This document shows positions 18,487-27,129 of a DNA stretch of 64,000 nucleotides, one piece after another; the first letter of the stretch is position 1; every line of letters begins with the position of its first letter. The notes under the pieces were generated by a model, which saw nothing but the letters and a program-made list of their open reading frames with translations, searched no databases and was not told the DNA's origin. The position numbers were made by a program, and so were the translations under genes. This DNA is from CALGDE01 sp964655355 (GTDB lineage: Bacteria; Cyanobacteriota; Cyanobacteriia; CACIAM-69d), in the NCBI GenBank assembly GCA_964655355.1, contig CAZZMD010000001.1, positions 124,001-188,000 on the forward strand, in the 5' to 3' direction.

Positions 18487-19739
18487 AGGGTTATCTCCTG
18501 GGGCTGGCGATCGCTATCGGCATTGGCAGAATTAACAGGAACAGAATCGAGGGAGGCAGTGGGTCGGGTCGGCGCAGTGGTAGACACCATCGCCGCCATC
18601 ACCAAGGGCGTGGAAACGGGGAACGGCAAATGGTGAATATCAGATCGCTCATGGCAGGCAAACTCGGCCGCCGCTTCCAAATCTCGCAAAGTAATTGCCC
18701 CCATCCCCAATTCCGCCAAGGTCGTGGGGAGCTGAATCGCCCGGTAAAACTCTAGCAGTTGCTGCCGCGCCGTCGCCGCCAACTGGCTCCCCTGCACCAT
18801 TTCCTCTAACCGCAGTTGCACCAAAATGCCATAGACCACCTTTTCCCCGTGCAAAGTACCGTGACTAGCGGGAATTTGCGTTAGGCCGTTATGGACCGCA
18901 TGGGCAGCCACGGTGCGACATTGGGCCCCACCGACCCCGCCAATCACCCCCGCCATCAACACCGACGCATCCACCACATTGCGCCAGCGATCGCCGCCAA
19001 TATGATCCAACGCATCAATGGAATTTTGCAGCAATAAATCCCGCAACACCCGAGCCTGCTGCACCGCCGACACGATCAGAGTTTCCTGGGAATCGCCGCT
19101 GCTAACCGACGCCTCATACCACTTCGCCAAAGCATCCCCAATCCCCGCCGCCAACATCCGATTGGGAGCCGTCGCCACCAGGTCGTAATCCAAAATCAAT
19201 AAATCGGGGCACTGATTCAGGGGCACATCGTAGAGAAACGCCCCCTCATCGGAATACACATTCGACAACGCCGTCCACGCCGCACAGGTGGCTCCCGTCG
19301 TCGGCACCGTCACCACCGGAATATTGCACTGATGGGCCAACAACTTCGCGGTATCCAGCGCCTTACCGCCCCCAAGACCGATCACAACATCCGCCCGGTG
19401 CTCAGCCGCGATCGCCCTCAACCGCTCCAACACCGCCTCACTACACTCCGAAGCTGCATCAGCGATCCGGGTCTCAAAACCTTGCAACGCCTGATCCAAA
19501 CTATCCCGAGCCGCCGCGATCGCCCGATCTCCGCCCACCACCACCGGACGGGATCCCAACCGCGCCAATGCGATCGCCGCTTGTGCCAACACGCCCGCGC
19601 CACGCACCACGCGACCGGGGGCGATCGCCAAGGCCGCCGAGAACGCTGCCGCGGGGGACGGGTCAACGGCGTAGGGCGGTGAGTCTATCGGACCTATGGG
19701 CGAATTTATGGGCGGACGGGAAGCGGAGAGATCTGCCAT
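18483..19739 (-). CDS. iron-containing alcohol dehydrogenase family protein (glycerol dehydrogenase-like)
   Basis: A 418-aa protein with the dehydroquinate synthase-like fold of family III alcohol dehydrogenases. Seen: the NAD-binding GLGGGKALDTAK, the VPTTGATCAAWTALS loop, and metal-ligand histidines around HAVHNGLTQI and SHGTLHGEKVV. A ~40-residue N-terminal and a ~35-residue low-complexity C-terminal extension are unusual. Substrate unknown; sugar-alcohol or glycerol oxidation is the family's common activity. Its stop overlaps the aminotransferase start by 4 bp. Confidence 0.85.
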   Translation of the reverse strand: MADLSASRPPINSPIGPIDSPPYAVDPSPAAAFSAALAIAPGRVVRGAGVLAQAAIALARLGSRPVVVGGDRAIAAARDSLDQALQGFETRIADAASECSEAVLERLRAIAAEHRADVVIGLGGGKALDTAKLLAHQCNIPVVTVPTTGATCAAWTALSNVYSDEGAFLYDVPLNQCPDLLILDYDLVATAPNRMLAAGIGDALAKWYEASVSSGDSQETLIVSAVQQARVLRDLLLQNSIDALDHIGGDRWRNVVDASVLMAGVIGGVGGAQCRTVAAHAVHNGLTQIPASHGTLHGEKVVYGILVQLRLEEMVQGSQLAATARQQLLEFYRAIQLPTTLAELGMGAITLRDLEAAAEFACHERSDIHHLPFPVSTPLVMAAMVSTTAPTRPTASLDSVPVNSANADSDRQPQEITL

Positions 19740-19897
19740 GGAAATCGTAGGAACGTCAGGGTTGCACTGAACTGCCTAAAAATTCAATGCTGGAAATTCA
19801 ATACTGATGGATCACTCGAGTCTTCAATAAATCCTCAAGTGGTTCAATATCCTACCATTCCCAAAAAATTTCCCGGGGGTTGAACCACCGAGGATTT

Positions 19898-19923
19898 AAC
19901 AATCGACCCGAACAATCCACCCG
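19898..19923. repeat. 13-bp tandem duplication
   Basis: AACAATCGACCCG is followed directly by AACAATCCACCCG (12 of 13 identical), just downstream of ycf51's stop. Confidence 0.7.
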
Positions 19924-19945
19924 AAAGGACCCCTCGAAATAAAAC

Positions 19946-20449
19946 CTATTTCGCGTAAATCGTCACCGTCGGATTTTCGTCGATGCGGCGGTCGAGCGAT
20001 CGCGAAATTTCCCCCACATAGTTCGGCTTGGACACCCCCGGCTCCACATGCTCAATGGTGCGCGCCCGAATCACCAGCGGAGCAACAGAACCGCCCAACC
20101 GCCCGGGGGAGTAAAGATCCACCGCCGCCTGCCGCAACGTGGCATCTAGGGTGTCATCGGACAAATCACTCGCCACCGCAATCACCGTTTCCACACTGCC
20201 GGTGTCGTACACCAGGGTGTACCGCGCCGCCCCCTCAATGGAGGGACGCTGGAAAAATGCCAGCCCAAACCCAAGCAGCCCAACGGTCAACACCCCCGTA
20301 AACGCCGTGACCCCCACCATCCGGAACCGAAATCCCCAGCCAAAAATAAACGCAACGACCGTAAAAATCGCGCAGGCCACATCAAACAGACCTAAATACT
20401 TCGCCCCATCCAGGGAAAGGGCCGTGATATCGAGGGAACTCACATCCAT
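19946..20449 (-). CDS. ycf51: Ycf51-family membrane protein (DUF2518)
   Basis: A 167-aa protein with two transmembrane helices near the N-terminus (LFDVACAIFTVVAFIFGW and VGVTAFTGVLTVGLLGFGLAFF) separated by the conserved GFRFRMVGVTAF turn, then a ~100-residue soluble domain. This is the pattern of Ycf51, found in cyanobacteria and red-lineage plastids; function unknown. It follows the AarF kinase gene by 56 bp on the same strand, suggesting co-transcription. Confidence 0.85.
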   Translation of the reverse strand: MDVSSLDITALSLDGAKYLGLFDVACAIFTVVAFIFGWGFRFRMVGVTAFTGVLTVGLLGFGLAFFQRPSIEGAARYTLVYDTGSVETVIAVASDLSDDTLDATLRQAAVDLYSPGRLGGSVAPLVIRARTIEHVEPGVSKPNYVGEISRSLDRRIDENPTVTIYAK

Positions 20450-20505
20450 AAGTTGCTACGGGGCTGCAATAGACGCCGAAATAAAAAACAGTTTGAAAAG
20501 TCTAT

Positions 20506-22191
20506 CTATTCTTCCATTAATCGATCCAACCGTTCCCGCAACTCCAGACGAATTAGGCCCCGAATAAACACAATCCCGCTAACCCCGGCGATCGCGAAGG
20601 CAAAAACCGCCCAATTCACCAGCCCCCCATTCACCAAAACCGCCCCCACCAACGCCGCAAATCCGCTGATCACCCCATAGAGCAAAGCCTTGATACCCAT
20701 ATTCATCCGCCGAAGGGCGCGATCGCTCTCCATCGCCTTCACCCGAATTTCCAACTCCCCCTGCATCACCCGTTCTTCCAACCGCAGCACCGTCAACTCC
20801 AACGGGCTCGGCTTGCGAATCTGCTCCGACACAAAAATCGTCGCCTGCTTGGCGATCGCCAATAATCCCTTACTGCCCGCCTCCTTCATGCCCACCCACC
20901 GCTTCACAAAGGGTTTCGCAACAGCAATCAGGTTGTAATTCGGGTCTAATCGCCGGGCAATCCCATCCAGGGTTGTTAGGGATTTGAGGGCATAGGTCAT
21001 CTGAGCCGGCAACCGGAAGGGCTGATCCTCAAACAACATGGCAATTTCCCGACGCATCTCGGCAAACTCCTCCACATTCACCGGCCGCTCTGCAAATTTG
21101 TCCAGGGTAAACGACAACAATCGCCGCACCGGTCGCATATCCGCCACAGGCTCAATAAAGCCCATGGTGATCATCGTTTTAAGAACCGCCTCCGTATCCT
21201 TTTTCAACACCGCAAAAATGGTTTGCACCATCTGCTCCTTCTCGACGGATTCCACCTCCACCGCCATCCCAAAATCATAGAAAATCAACTCCCCATCCGG
21301 CGTCACTGCCAAATTCCCCGGGTGCGGATCCGCATGGAAAAACCCATCTTGCAAAAACTGTTTGAGGTAACAGCAAATCCCCAACTGATTCAGGGCTTTA
21401 ACATCCACCCCCATCGCTTCCAGAGTCGAAACATCATCAATTTTGGTCCCCGATAAATACTCCATCACCAACACTTTGGAGGTGGTGTAGGGCCAATAAA
21501 TTTTGGGAACAATAATCCCTTCAAAGTCCTTGAAATTATCTCGAAATCGCTCCGCATTTTCGGCTTCTTGCAGATAATCAATTTCCCGAAATAAAATCCG
21601 GAAAAATTCATCATAAATCCCCTGTAAATCGTAGTTTTTTGTCCAAGGGAATCGATTATCGCAAAAGCCAATTAACTGCTGAATCACCTTAGAATCCAGC
21701 TTAATTAACGGCTCTAACCCCGGCCGTTGCACCTTTACAACCACCTCTTCACCGTTCGGCAACATCGCCCGGTGCACCTGACCCAAACTCGCCGCCGCGA
21801 TCGGCTGAGGATCAAACCGTTGGAATAATTCGCCAATATGCTGCCCTAGCTCCTGCTCCACCCGGGCGATCGCCTCGGAGGAACTAAAAGGCGGCACCGC
21901 ATCCTGAAGCTCACTCAGGGCATTGGTATACACCGGCGGCAACAAATCCGGCCGCGTCGACAACGCCTGCCCCACCTTAATAAACGCCGGTCCCAGTTCA
22001 ATTAATTTCTGACACAGCCACCGGGCCCGCTTTTCATGCCGCGCTTGACGCCGCGATCGCCCCAGCAGCGCATCCATCCCCAGCCCCGTAAAAAAGGTCG
22101 CAAACGCCCTGAACACACTGATTTGTCGAGAGATCAACGAATATCGCGATCGCTGCCAGGTAGGTTGAATTAAAGATTGCCGAGCCAACAT
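20506..22191 (-). CDS. AarF/ABC1/UbiB family protein kinase-like
   Basis: A 561-aa UbiB/ABC1 atypical kinase. The KxGQ motif (FIKVGQALSTRPDLLP), the Ala-rich loop AAASLGQVHRA in place of a Gly-rich loop, the VVVKVQRPG lysine, the Glu in FREIDYLQEAENAERF, FFHADPHPGN and the YDFGMA metal motif are all present. The C-terminus has two transmembrane helices. Cyanobacterial and plastid members (ABC1K) are linked to quinone and tocopherol metabolism and plastoglobule-like lipid bodies. Length and motif order are ordinary. Confidence 0.93.
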   Translation of the reverse strand: MLARQSLIQPTWQRSRYSLISRQISVFRAFATFFTGLGMDALLGRSRRQARHEKRARWLCQKLIELGPAFIKVGQALSTRPDLLPPVYTNALSELQDAVPPFSSSEAIARVEQELGQHIGELFQRFDPQPIAAASLGQVHRAMLPNGEEVVVKVQRPGLEPLIKLDSKVIQQLIGFCDNRFPWTKNYDLQGIYDEFFRILFREIDYLQEAENAERFRDNFKDFEGIIVPKIYWPYTTSKVLVMEYLSGTKIDDVSTLEAMGVDVKALNQLGICCYLKQFLQDGFFHADPHPGNLAVTPDGELIFYDFGMAVEVESVEKEQMVQTIFAVLKKDTEAVLKTMITMGFIEPVADMRPVRRLLSFTLDKFAERPVNVEEFAEMRREIAMLFEDQPFRLPAQMTYALKSLTTLDGIARRLDPNYNLIAVAKPFVKRWVGMKEAGSKGLLAIAKQATIFVSEQIRKPSPLELTVLRLEERVMQGELEIRVKAMESDRALRRMNMGIKALLYGVISGFAALVGAVLVNGGLVNWAVFAFAIAGVSGIVFIRGLIRLELRERLDRLMEE

Positions 22192-22625
22192 GCACCAGGA
22201 AGCGAAAAATCACTAAGGGGAGGGGATGGACTGTCGCCCGCGTAATCGCCGAATCAGGGACCAATCAGGGCCAAGTCAAGGTTGACCAATGCCAACGCTG
22301 ACTTGGTCATAGTGTACGGGATTTCCGGAGCAAGCGGTGTTCCCAGTCCCACCGCTCCAATAGGATTCGGACATGGGATTCAGGCATAGATTCGGATGGC
22401 GCTTTCCCTAGGAATTTTTAGCAATTTCCCCGGTGGATGATGTCTGCAGATTCAACTTTTACAATGTGCGATGATAAATAGTTAGGCCAAAGCCATCAGT
22501 AAGCATAGACGTAGTCTAAAAAACCAGTCCGCTTGATCCAGCTTCCTCCACCAGCAAAATCGTCTTCATTGCCACCTGCGGCCCCGCCAATCCCATGTAG
22601 TACAGCGCCCCAATCCCCCATCGGT
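22192..22625. promoter_or_regulatory. divergent promoter region, no gene seen
   Basis: This 434-bp stretch separates aarF (-) and the HTH-GrpE gene (+). It is AT-richer around 22440-22510. I see no strong hairpin or repeat; it presumably holds both promoters. Confidence 0.3.
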
Positions 22626-23327
22626 ATGGACAAGTCCGATCACGGCCAATCTCGAATCAAACAGTGGATGACCCAAGTGGGCTGCCGCAGTTGGCGCGCC
22701 CTAGCGGAGCGATCGGGGGTCTCTCTCTACCAAATTCGTCAGCTTCGCCAGGGGGAAGTGGCCCGGATGCGTTTGGAGACTTTGGGACAGTTGGCCGAAG
22801 CACTTTCCGTGAGCACCGTTGACCTACTTGCAGCCGTCACAGAAACCCCTCCCACCGCCGAGAACGGGGAAGAGCCCAGCGCCGCCGACCCCGGGGCCAC
22901 GTCCGGCAGTTTGGTGGACAGCGCCCGAGAGTTAGCCACCATCCAGCAGGAATATGAGCGCCTACAGACGGAATTACAAAACAACCAAGAGGAGCTGTGG
23001 GAAGGCTTCCAGAAAGATAGCTTAGTCATCCTGGAGCCGTGGCTACTGAGCTGGTACAAAGCCGTAGAAGCCGTGCAAAAAAATCCACAGATTCCCGCCA
23101 CCCGCCTGCTGCTGCTGCTACGCCCCCTGGATGAATTATTGAGCCATTGGACCGTGGTCAAAATTGCCCCCATCGGCGAAGAAGTGGTCTTCGATCCCCA
23201 GTGGCATAAGGTCGTGCAGGGCAGGGCAGAACCGGGCGATCGCGTCACAGTGGTCATGCCAGGATTCCGCCATCAGGAGCGACTACTCCATCGCGCCCAC
23301 GTCAAACCCGTCAATCTATTTGAGTAG
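22626..23327 (+). CDS. HTH (XRE-type) - GrpE-like fusion protein
   Basis: A 233-aa protein. Residues ~8-66 form an XRE-type helix-turn-helix (RALAERSGVSLYQIRQLRQG and LETLGQLAEALSVS). A coiled-coil region follows (~100-130, ATIQQEYERLQTELQNNQEE), then a C-terminal domain resembling the GrpE beta-domain (VVFDPQWHKVVQGRAEPGD, VVMPGFRHQERLLHRAHV). GrpE is the nucleotide-exchange factor of DnaK. HTH-GrpE proteins occur in cyanobacteria, with unknown role; coupling of a regulator to DnaK is an inference. ATG 22626 is chosen because the upstream frame is Pro/Ser-rich and looks non-coding. Confidence 0.75.
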   Translation: MDKSDHGQSRIKQWMTQVGCRSWRALAERSGVSLYQIRQLRQGEVARMRLETLGQLAEALSVSTVDLLAAVTETPPTAENGEEPSAADPGATSGSLVDSARELATIQQEYERLQTELQNNQEELWEGFQKDSLVILEPWLLSWYKAVEAVQKNPQIPATRLLLLLRPLDELLSHWTVVKIAPIGEEVVFDPQWHKVVQGRAEPGDRVTVVMPGFRHQERLLHRAHVKPVNLFE

Positions 23328-23364
23328 GATGCGAGTCGGATTTGAGCGAGACAAGAGCGATTTA

Positions 23365-24375
23365 TCACCGCGCCGCCGTCGGATCCAACCACAGCAACAG
23401 CTCATCCAACAGACGATTGAGATCCCGATAAACCACCTCATCCTTCACCCACTGCCCGATCGCATTCAGGGGACTATTGCGCAGGGAATCATTCAGGCGA
23501 TCGCCCAGCCCCGGCATCCCCAACCCCGACATCATCGACGGCGACAATTCCATCTCTTGCCCAATAGGCGTCAAATGATTGCCCGCCAGCAGTTGAATAT
23601 TGCTCAAATTGCCAAATCGCCGCGAAAAAATGGAATAGAGTTCGCGCGATTGATCCAGCTCATCGGTTTTGAATTTCACCAGCAAATTCCGACGAATATG
23701 ATATTTCTCCTCGATTAACTGGAACGTCTCATCGGGCGTCGGATCAAACTCCAAATTATTTGCCATACCGCTAAAACTACGGTTCAGCCGTTGCCCCTCC
23801 TCCCGGCGATCGCCCAGCCACCGATTCACCGAATCATTAATCGAGCGACTCACCGATCGCCCCAAATTCCCCGGCAATTTTACGTCAATGCCATTCTTCA
23901 ACCCATCCTGAACATTCCGCTCCAAATCCGCCACCATCGGCGACAGCTTATCCATCAGCGGCACCGCCCGCGTCGCCGGAAAATTATTAAACGACACCAA
24001 CAAATTACCCGCCCGCTTCACGGACATGGCGCTGCCCAGCAACAAATGCACCTTGCAGCCCATACTGTGCCCCAGCCCATAAACTGGCAAACTCTGCCGC
24101 CGTAACTGCCCCGTCCGATACAGGCGATCGCGGGTCCGCTCAAACGCCATAAACACATCCCGCGCGATCGCCCAATGGTCAAACGTATTCACAAACGGCG
24201 TCGCAATAATGGCATACCCCCGGTCCGCCAAATGCTCCAGCAGCCAGCGATAGGTCAACTGAGGCGCCGCCGCAATAAACGCCCCCCCCAGAAAATGGAT
24301 CAACGCGATCGGTCGAGGGGGCAACAACACCCAATTACCATCGATTTCTTGCCAAGCGATCGCAGATGATGCCAT
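23365..24375 (-). CDS. DUF1350 family alpha/beta-hydrolase-like protein
   Basis: A 336-aa protein with an alpha/beta-hydrolase pattern: strand FLGGAFIAAAPQLTYRWLLE, a nucleophile elbow GLGHSMGCK, and a late acidic/His region (LLAGNHLTP). This is DUF1350, widespread in cyanobacteria and plastids; the enzymatic activity is not established. A decayed fragment of a second DUF1350 gene lies at 26134-26237, on the far side of the J-domain/HNH pair. Confidence 0.85.
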   Translation of the reverse strand: MASSAIAWQEIDGNWVLLPPRPIALIHFLGGAFIAAAPQLTYRWLLEHLADRGYAIIATPFVNTFDHWAIARDVFMAFERTRDRLYRTGQLRRQSLPVYGLGHSMGCKVHLLLGSAMSVKRAGNLLVSFNNFPATRAVPLMDKLSPMVADLERNVQDGLKNGIDVKLPGNLGRSVSRSINDSVNRWLGDRREEGQRLNRSFSGMANNLEFDPTPDETFQLIEEKYHIRRNLLVKFKTDELDQSRELYSIFSRRFGNLSNIQLLAGNHLTPIGQEMELSPSMMSGLGMPGLGDRLNDSLRNSPLNAIGQWVKDEVVYRDLNRLLDELLLWLDPTAAR

Positions 24376-24429
24376 GGGAAAAAGGAAAAATTGACCACGT
24401 GGATCCCCATGGTAGCGGAGAGCCTTCCC

Positions 24430-25455
24430 CTATTGTAGATACCCAGCCAACGCCTTCTTAGACTTCGCCAATCGTCCCTTCACCTTCATCATCCACTCGT
24501 AGTTCTTATCCTCACTAATATCATCAAATAAAGAACTTGAGAACTCTTCAAGGTAGGCTTCAAAATCAGCCAAAGTGCACCCCTTAACAGGACCTCCCAT
24601 CCACTTATGAAAATCAGTGTGAACATCAGAGGCGATCGCAATTAAATTAGCTTCCACATCTGCCAGATCAGGGTAAGTCTTCTTGTCATAGAGATGATGC
24701 ACCTCCAAATCAAACTTGTGAACGCTTTGCTTACGATTCGTTGCCTGACAACGCCCTTTAGCAGCCTTCTTAACCCGATTCATCGCCTTAGCAATTCTTT
24801 TCTCACGCTCTGCCACTTGCTTCTCGATATACCCCAAAGCCTTGGGCGCGTAGACAGACACAACCTCGGCCCAAGCCCTTCGATGCTTGTGCGTGAATCG
24901 CACACTCAACTGCTTACCAATCGATGCCAACCCTGAGCCACTGAAATATCGTTCATTAGTGTCTGACTCGTGAAAGTCATATCCTATGCGAGGAGGCTCA
25001 ATTTCAGTATTTTCATTTTGGACCAGCTCTTTAAAGGTCCGATTAAGAACATCTTGACGCCGCCCCAAGCCAATAATATGGCGACAGCTTCTGGGGTGCA
25101 GAAAAGCACGCCCCCCCTCAAAAATAATTTGCCCAGGTCTTGCGACAACTTCCTCAATTCGCTTCGATACCATTAAGCCCTTCAGCTGCTTATCTTTTTG
25201 CAAAAACCAGCGTTTGAAATTGGCAAAGAAGCTCCTGTTCTGCTGATTCTCTTCTAAATAATTACAGATCTCAACAGCCCCCTCATAACTAAAAATGCGC
25301 GCTTTGTAAGCGCCCCACTTAAAGTGAAGCCCCTCAGCTAGCTCCCAATCATCATCAGGATCTGAATCAAAAAATTCACAGATTTCGTACAGTTTTTCCT
25401 CCTTGATATCTAGAGCTTTGGCAAGCTCCTTAGAGGTTATATTGCACTTCGCCAC
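24430..25455 (-). CDS. HNH-nuclease-like protein with HTH-like N-terminus, unknown
   Basis: A 341-aa protein, AT-richer than its neighbours. The N-terminus (NITSKELAKALDIKEEKLYE) looks like a helix-turn-helix. At ~233-285 there is an HNH-type arrangement: Cys in RCQATN, the His pair in FDLEVHHLYD, Asn in VEANLIAI and the late His in TDFHKW. The start is GTG 25455 with GGAGAGG upstream. Its start lies 15 bp after the stop of the J-domain gene, with the ribosome-binding site in the gap, so the two are one operon. A nicking or cleaving activity is inferred from the motif only. Confidence 0.65.
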   Translation of the reverse strand: MAKCNITSKELAKALDIKEEKLYEICEFFDSDPDDDWELAEGLHFKWGAYKARIFSYEGAVEICNYLEENQQNRSFFANFKRWFLQKDKQLKGLMVSKRIEEVVARPGQIIFEGGRAFLHPRSCRHIIGLGRRQDVLNRTFKELVQNENTEIEPPRIGYDFHESDTNERYFSGSGLASIGKQLSVRFTHKHRRAWAEVVSVYAPKALGYIEKQVAEREKRIAKAMNRVKKAAKGRCQATNRKQSVHKFDLEVHHLYDKKTYPDLADVEANLIAIASDVHTDFHKWMGGPVKGCTLADFEAYLEEFSSSLFDDISEDKNYEWMMKVKGRLAKSKKALAGYLQ

Positions 25456-25470
25456 GTCTATTGCCTCTCC

Positions 25471-26028
25471 TTAATATGCCGCCAAGAGGCTGTCACGCAT
25501 CTCCTTCAACCGCTCGAACACCTCCGCCTTACCCCCCACATCCGGGTGATGAACCTTCGCCAGTGCATTAAACGCACTCTTGATATCATCCGCCGTCGCC
25601 GTTTTGGGGCTCAGGTCAAACACCTTCCAAGGCAAGAAATTCCTCAGCACATCAACACCATTGATTGCATTACCCCCAATGGCATCACGCTCGCTATCCG
25701 GGAGTCCCACAAACTTTCGATACGCTTTCAGCCAAGCCGCCTTAGTCGTCATCCGTAGCTTCTGATCTTTCACAAATAACGTAAAACTGGTTTCCTTCTT
25801 CAGCTGTTGATAAGACGAGCACCCAAACGATTCAATAACCGCAGCCTTCAACTCCTTCATGCTCGGCTCGACCGCCTTAAAGGGCTGTCCATTCACAAAC
25901 TCTGCGAACTCAAGTAACACCTGTTCGTCATAGCCATGTTCCTGAGCCAGATCTCGAATCTTTGCTCGCACCTTATTAATATTGGGGCGGCGAACACGTT
26001 TTGACTTTGATGCTACTTTGCCAGCCAT
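25471..26028 (-). CDS. J-domain protein, unknown partner
   Basis: A 185-aa protein with a basic N-terminus (KSKRVRRPNINKVRAKIRDL), a helical middle, and a shortened J domain at the very C-terminus (~140-185) containing the diagnostic HPD (KVHHPDVGG) that stimulates DnaK/Hsp70 ATPase. The J domain being C-terminal and lacking a clear helix IV is atypical for DnaJ itself. ATG 26028 is preceded by AGGA. A perfect 28-bp palindrome sits 36 bp upstream. It is first in a two-gene operon with the HNH-like protein. Confidence 0.75.
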   Translation of the reverse strand: MAGKVASKSKRVRRPNINKVRAKIRDLAQEHGYDEQVLLEFAEFVNGQPFKAVEPSMKELKAAVIESFGCSSYQQLKKETSFTLFVKDQKLRMTTKAAWLKAYRKFVGLPDSERDAIGGNAINGVDVLRNFLPWKVFDLSPKTATADDIKSAFNALAKVHHPDVGGKAEVFERLKEMRDSLLAAY

Positions 26029-26063
26029 AGTCGTCCTGAGCAAGTTGATTCGCTACTCGCTCA

Positions 26064-26091
26064 TTATAAACTCACTTGATCGAGTTTATAA
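26064..26091. promoter_or_regulatory. palindrome upstream of the J-domain/HNH operon, operator candidate
   Basis: Arms TTATAAACTC / GAGTTTATAA (10 bp, perfect) surround an 8-nt centre ACTTGATC. There is no T-run for a terminator, and the position 36-63 bp upstream of the start suits a promoter/operator. Confidence 0.6.
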
Positions 26092-26133
26092 ATGTAATTC
26101 CACAGAATTCATACCCTTATGAAGCCCGGAATG

Positions 26134-26237
26134 GACACATCCCGCGCGATCGCCCCATGGTCAAACGTATTGGCCCAAGGCGTCACCACAATCCCATCTC
26201 CCTGATCCGCCAAATGCTCCCACACCCACTAGTATTG
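26134..26237 (-). pseudogene. decayed DUF1350 gene fragment
   Basis: The minus strand encodes EHLADQGDGIVVTPWANTFD and continues HGAIARDV, aligning without gaps to residues of the intact DUF1350 protein at 23365-24375 (20 of 28 identical). Upstream the match continues across an in-frame TAG (26229-26231) where the intact copy has Arg. The DNA has diverged, so this is an old paralogue remnant rather than a recent duplication. Confidence 0.75.
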
Positions 26238-26260
26238 GCAACAGGACTCCAATACTAGTG
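26227..26260. repeat. 12-bp perfect inverted repeat
   Basis: CACTAGTATTGG and CCAATACTAGTG are separated by 10 nt. It sits exactly at the upstream edge of the DUF1350 remnant. Confidence 0.75.
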
Positions 26261-26435
26261 TCTTCTTTCACCAATACGAGCATTGTCTTTAAGCTAGATT
26301 GCCAGAAGTTCACGCCTCCCAACGGTGGATTACAGTAAGGAGGAGAGATCAAAAAACGGACCTTTCAACATCTCATCAATCAAGTCCCTTTAGATCCCAA
26401 CAAGACACAACCCCAATTAACTCTAATTGAAACCC

Positions 26436-26975
26436 ATGGCATCTTCTCGATCAAAAAACATCCCCATTCTCACCCTTTCATTACTCGTCTCAAGTCTACT
26501 CATCAGTTGTTTTGGCACGGTTCAAGAACCATCTTCCTCAAGCCCATCAACAGAAACCGCCACTCAAAATGTCCCTTCCCAAGAAGGTGAAAACCAAGCA
26601 GAACAAGCAGAAACAGAGGGTGATCGCGACATAGAAGCGGCAAAGGCAACCCTAGCAGAGAACACGCGGACGCTAAATGAAGAAGATCTAGAAGCTCACA
26701 TGAAGACTGTGGACGACAATTCCACAGCATTTGAGTCGACCAAAGTAGCCCTCGAAGCATTATTCAAGAATTTTGACTTAGAGGTCGAGATGACCGTAGT
26801 CGAGGTCGTCGAATCCAGTGCAGACAGCATCAAGCTCAGGGCAGAACAAACCACCAAGAAAATTAGCGGACCTGAGTTTAAAGACAATCGAATTACGGCC
26901 GTTCACACCCTTAAAAAGCGAGGTGACGAATGGAAGATCTTTGCCACAGAGATAGAAAAAGTGGAATATCTCTAA
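26436..26975 (+). CDS. lipoprotein with SnoaL/NTF2-like domain
   Basis: A 179-aa lipoprotein: signal ILTLSLLVSSLLISC with Cys as lipobox, a Ser/Thr/Glu linker, then a ~110-residue alpha+beta domain (TLAENTRTLNEEDLEAHMKT to WKIFATEIEKVEYL) with the cone-like pattern of NTF2/SnoaL proteins. No catalytic residues stand out; extracytoplasmic ligand binding is the usual guess. ATG 26436 is preferred over TTG 26427. It is convergent with chlL and shares a bidirectional terminator. Confidence 0.75.
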   Translation: MASSRSKNIPILTLSLLVSSLLISCFGTVQEPSSSSPSTETATQNVPSQEGENQAEQAETEGDRDIEAAKATLAENTRTLNEEDLEAHMKTVDDNSTAFESTKVALEALFKNFDLEVEMTVVEVVESSADSIKLRAEQTTKKISGPEFKDNRITAVHTLKKRGDEWKIFATEIEKVEYL

Positions 26976-27018
26976 CCGCCACCCAATCGCCGATTGAAGC
27001 GATTAAATTTTAAGTACA

Positions 27019-27059
27019 AAAAAATCGGGGTTGACATTGATAGTCAACCCCGATTTTTT
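27019..27059. terminator. bidirectional terminator (lipoprotein / chlL)
   Basis: AAAAAATCGGGGTTGAC pairs perfectly with GTCAACCCCGATTTTTT across a 7-nt loop. The A-run and T-run make it work in both directions between the convergent genes. Confidence 0.9.
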
Positions 27060-27129
27060 ACGTTTTCTTCTAACGCTAGCGCCACACCTTGCTAATCACC
27101 AATTCCTGATTCTCATTAAGCACATTAGC

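Noticed and set aside
26101..26435. Insertion sequence around the inverted repeat
   Set aside because: No transposase frame or target duplication is present; only the single inverted repeat is supported.
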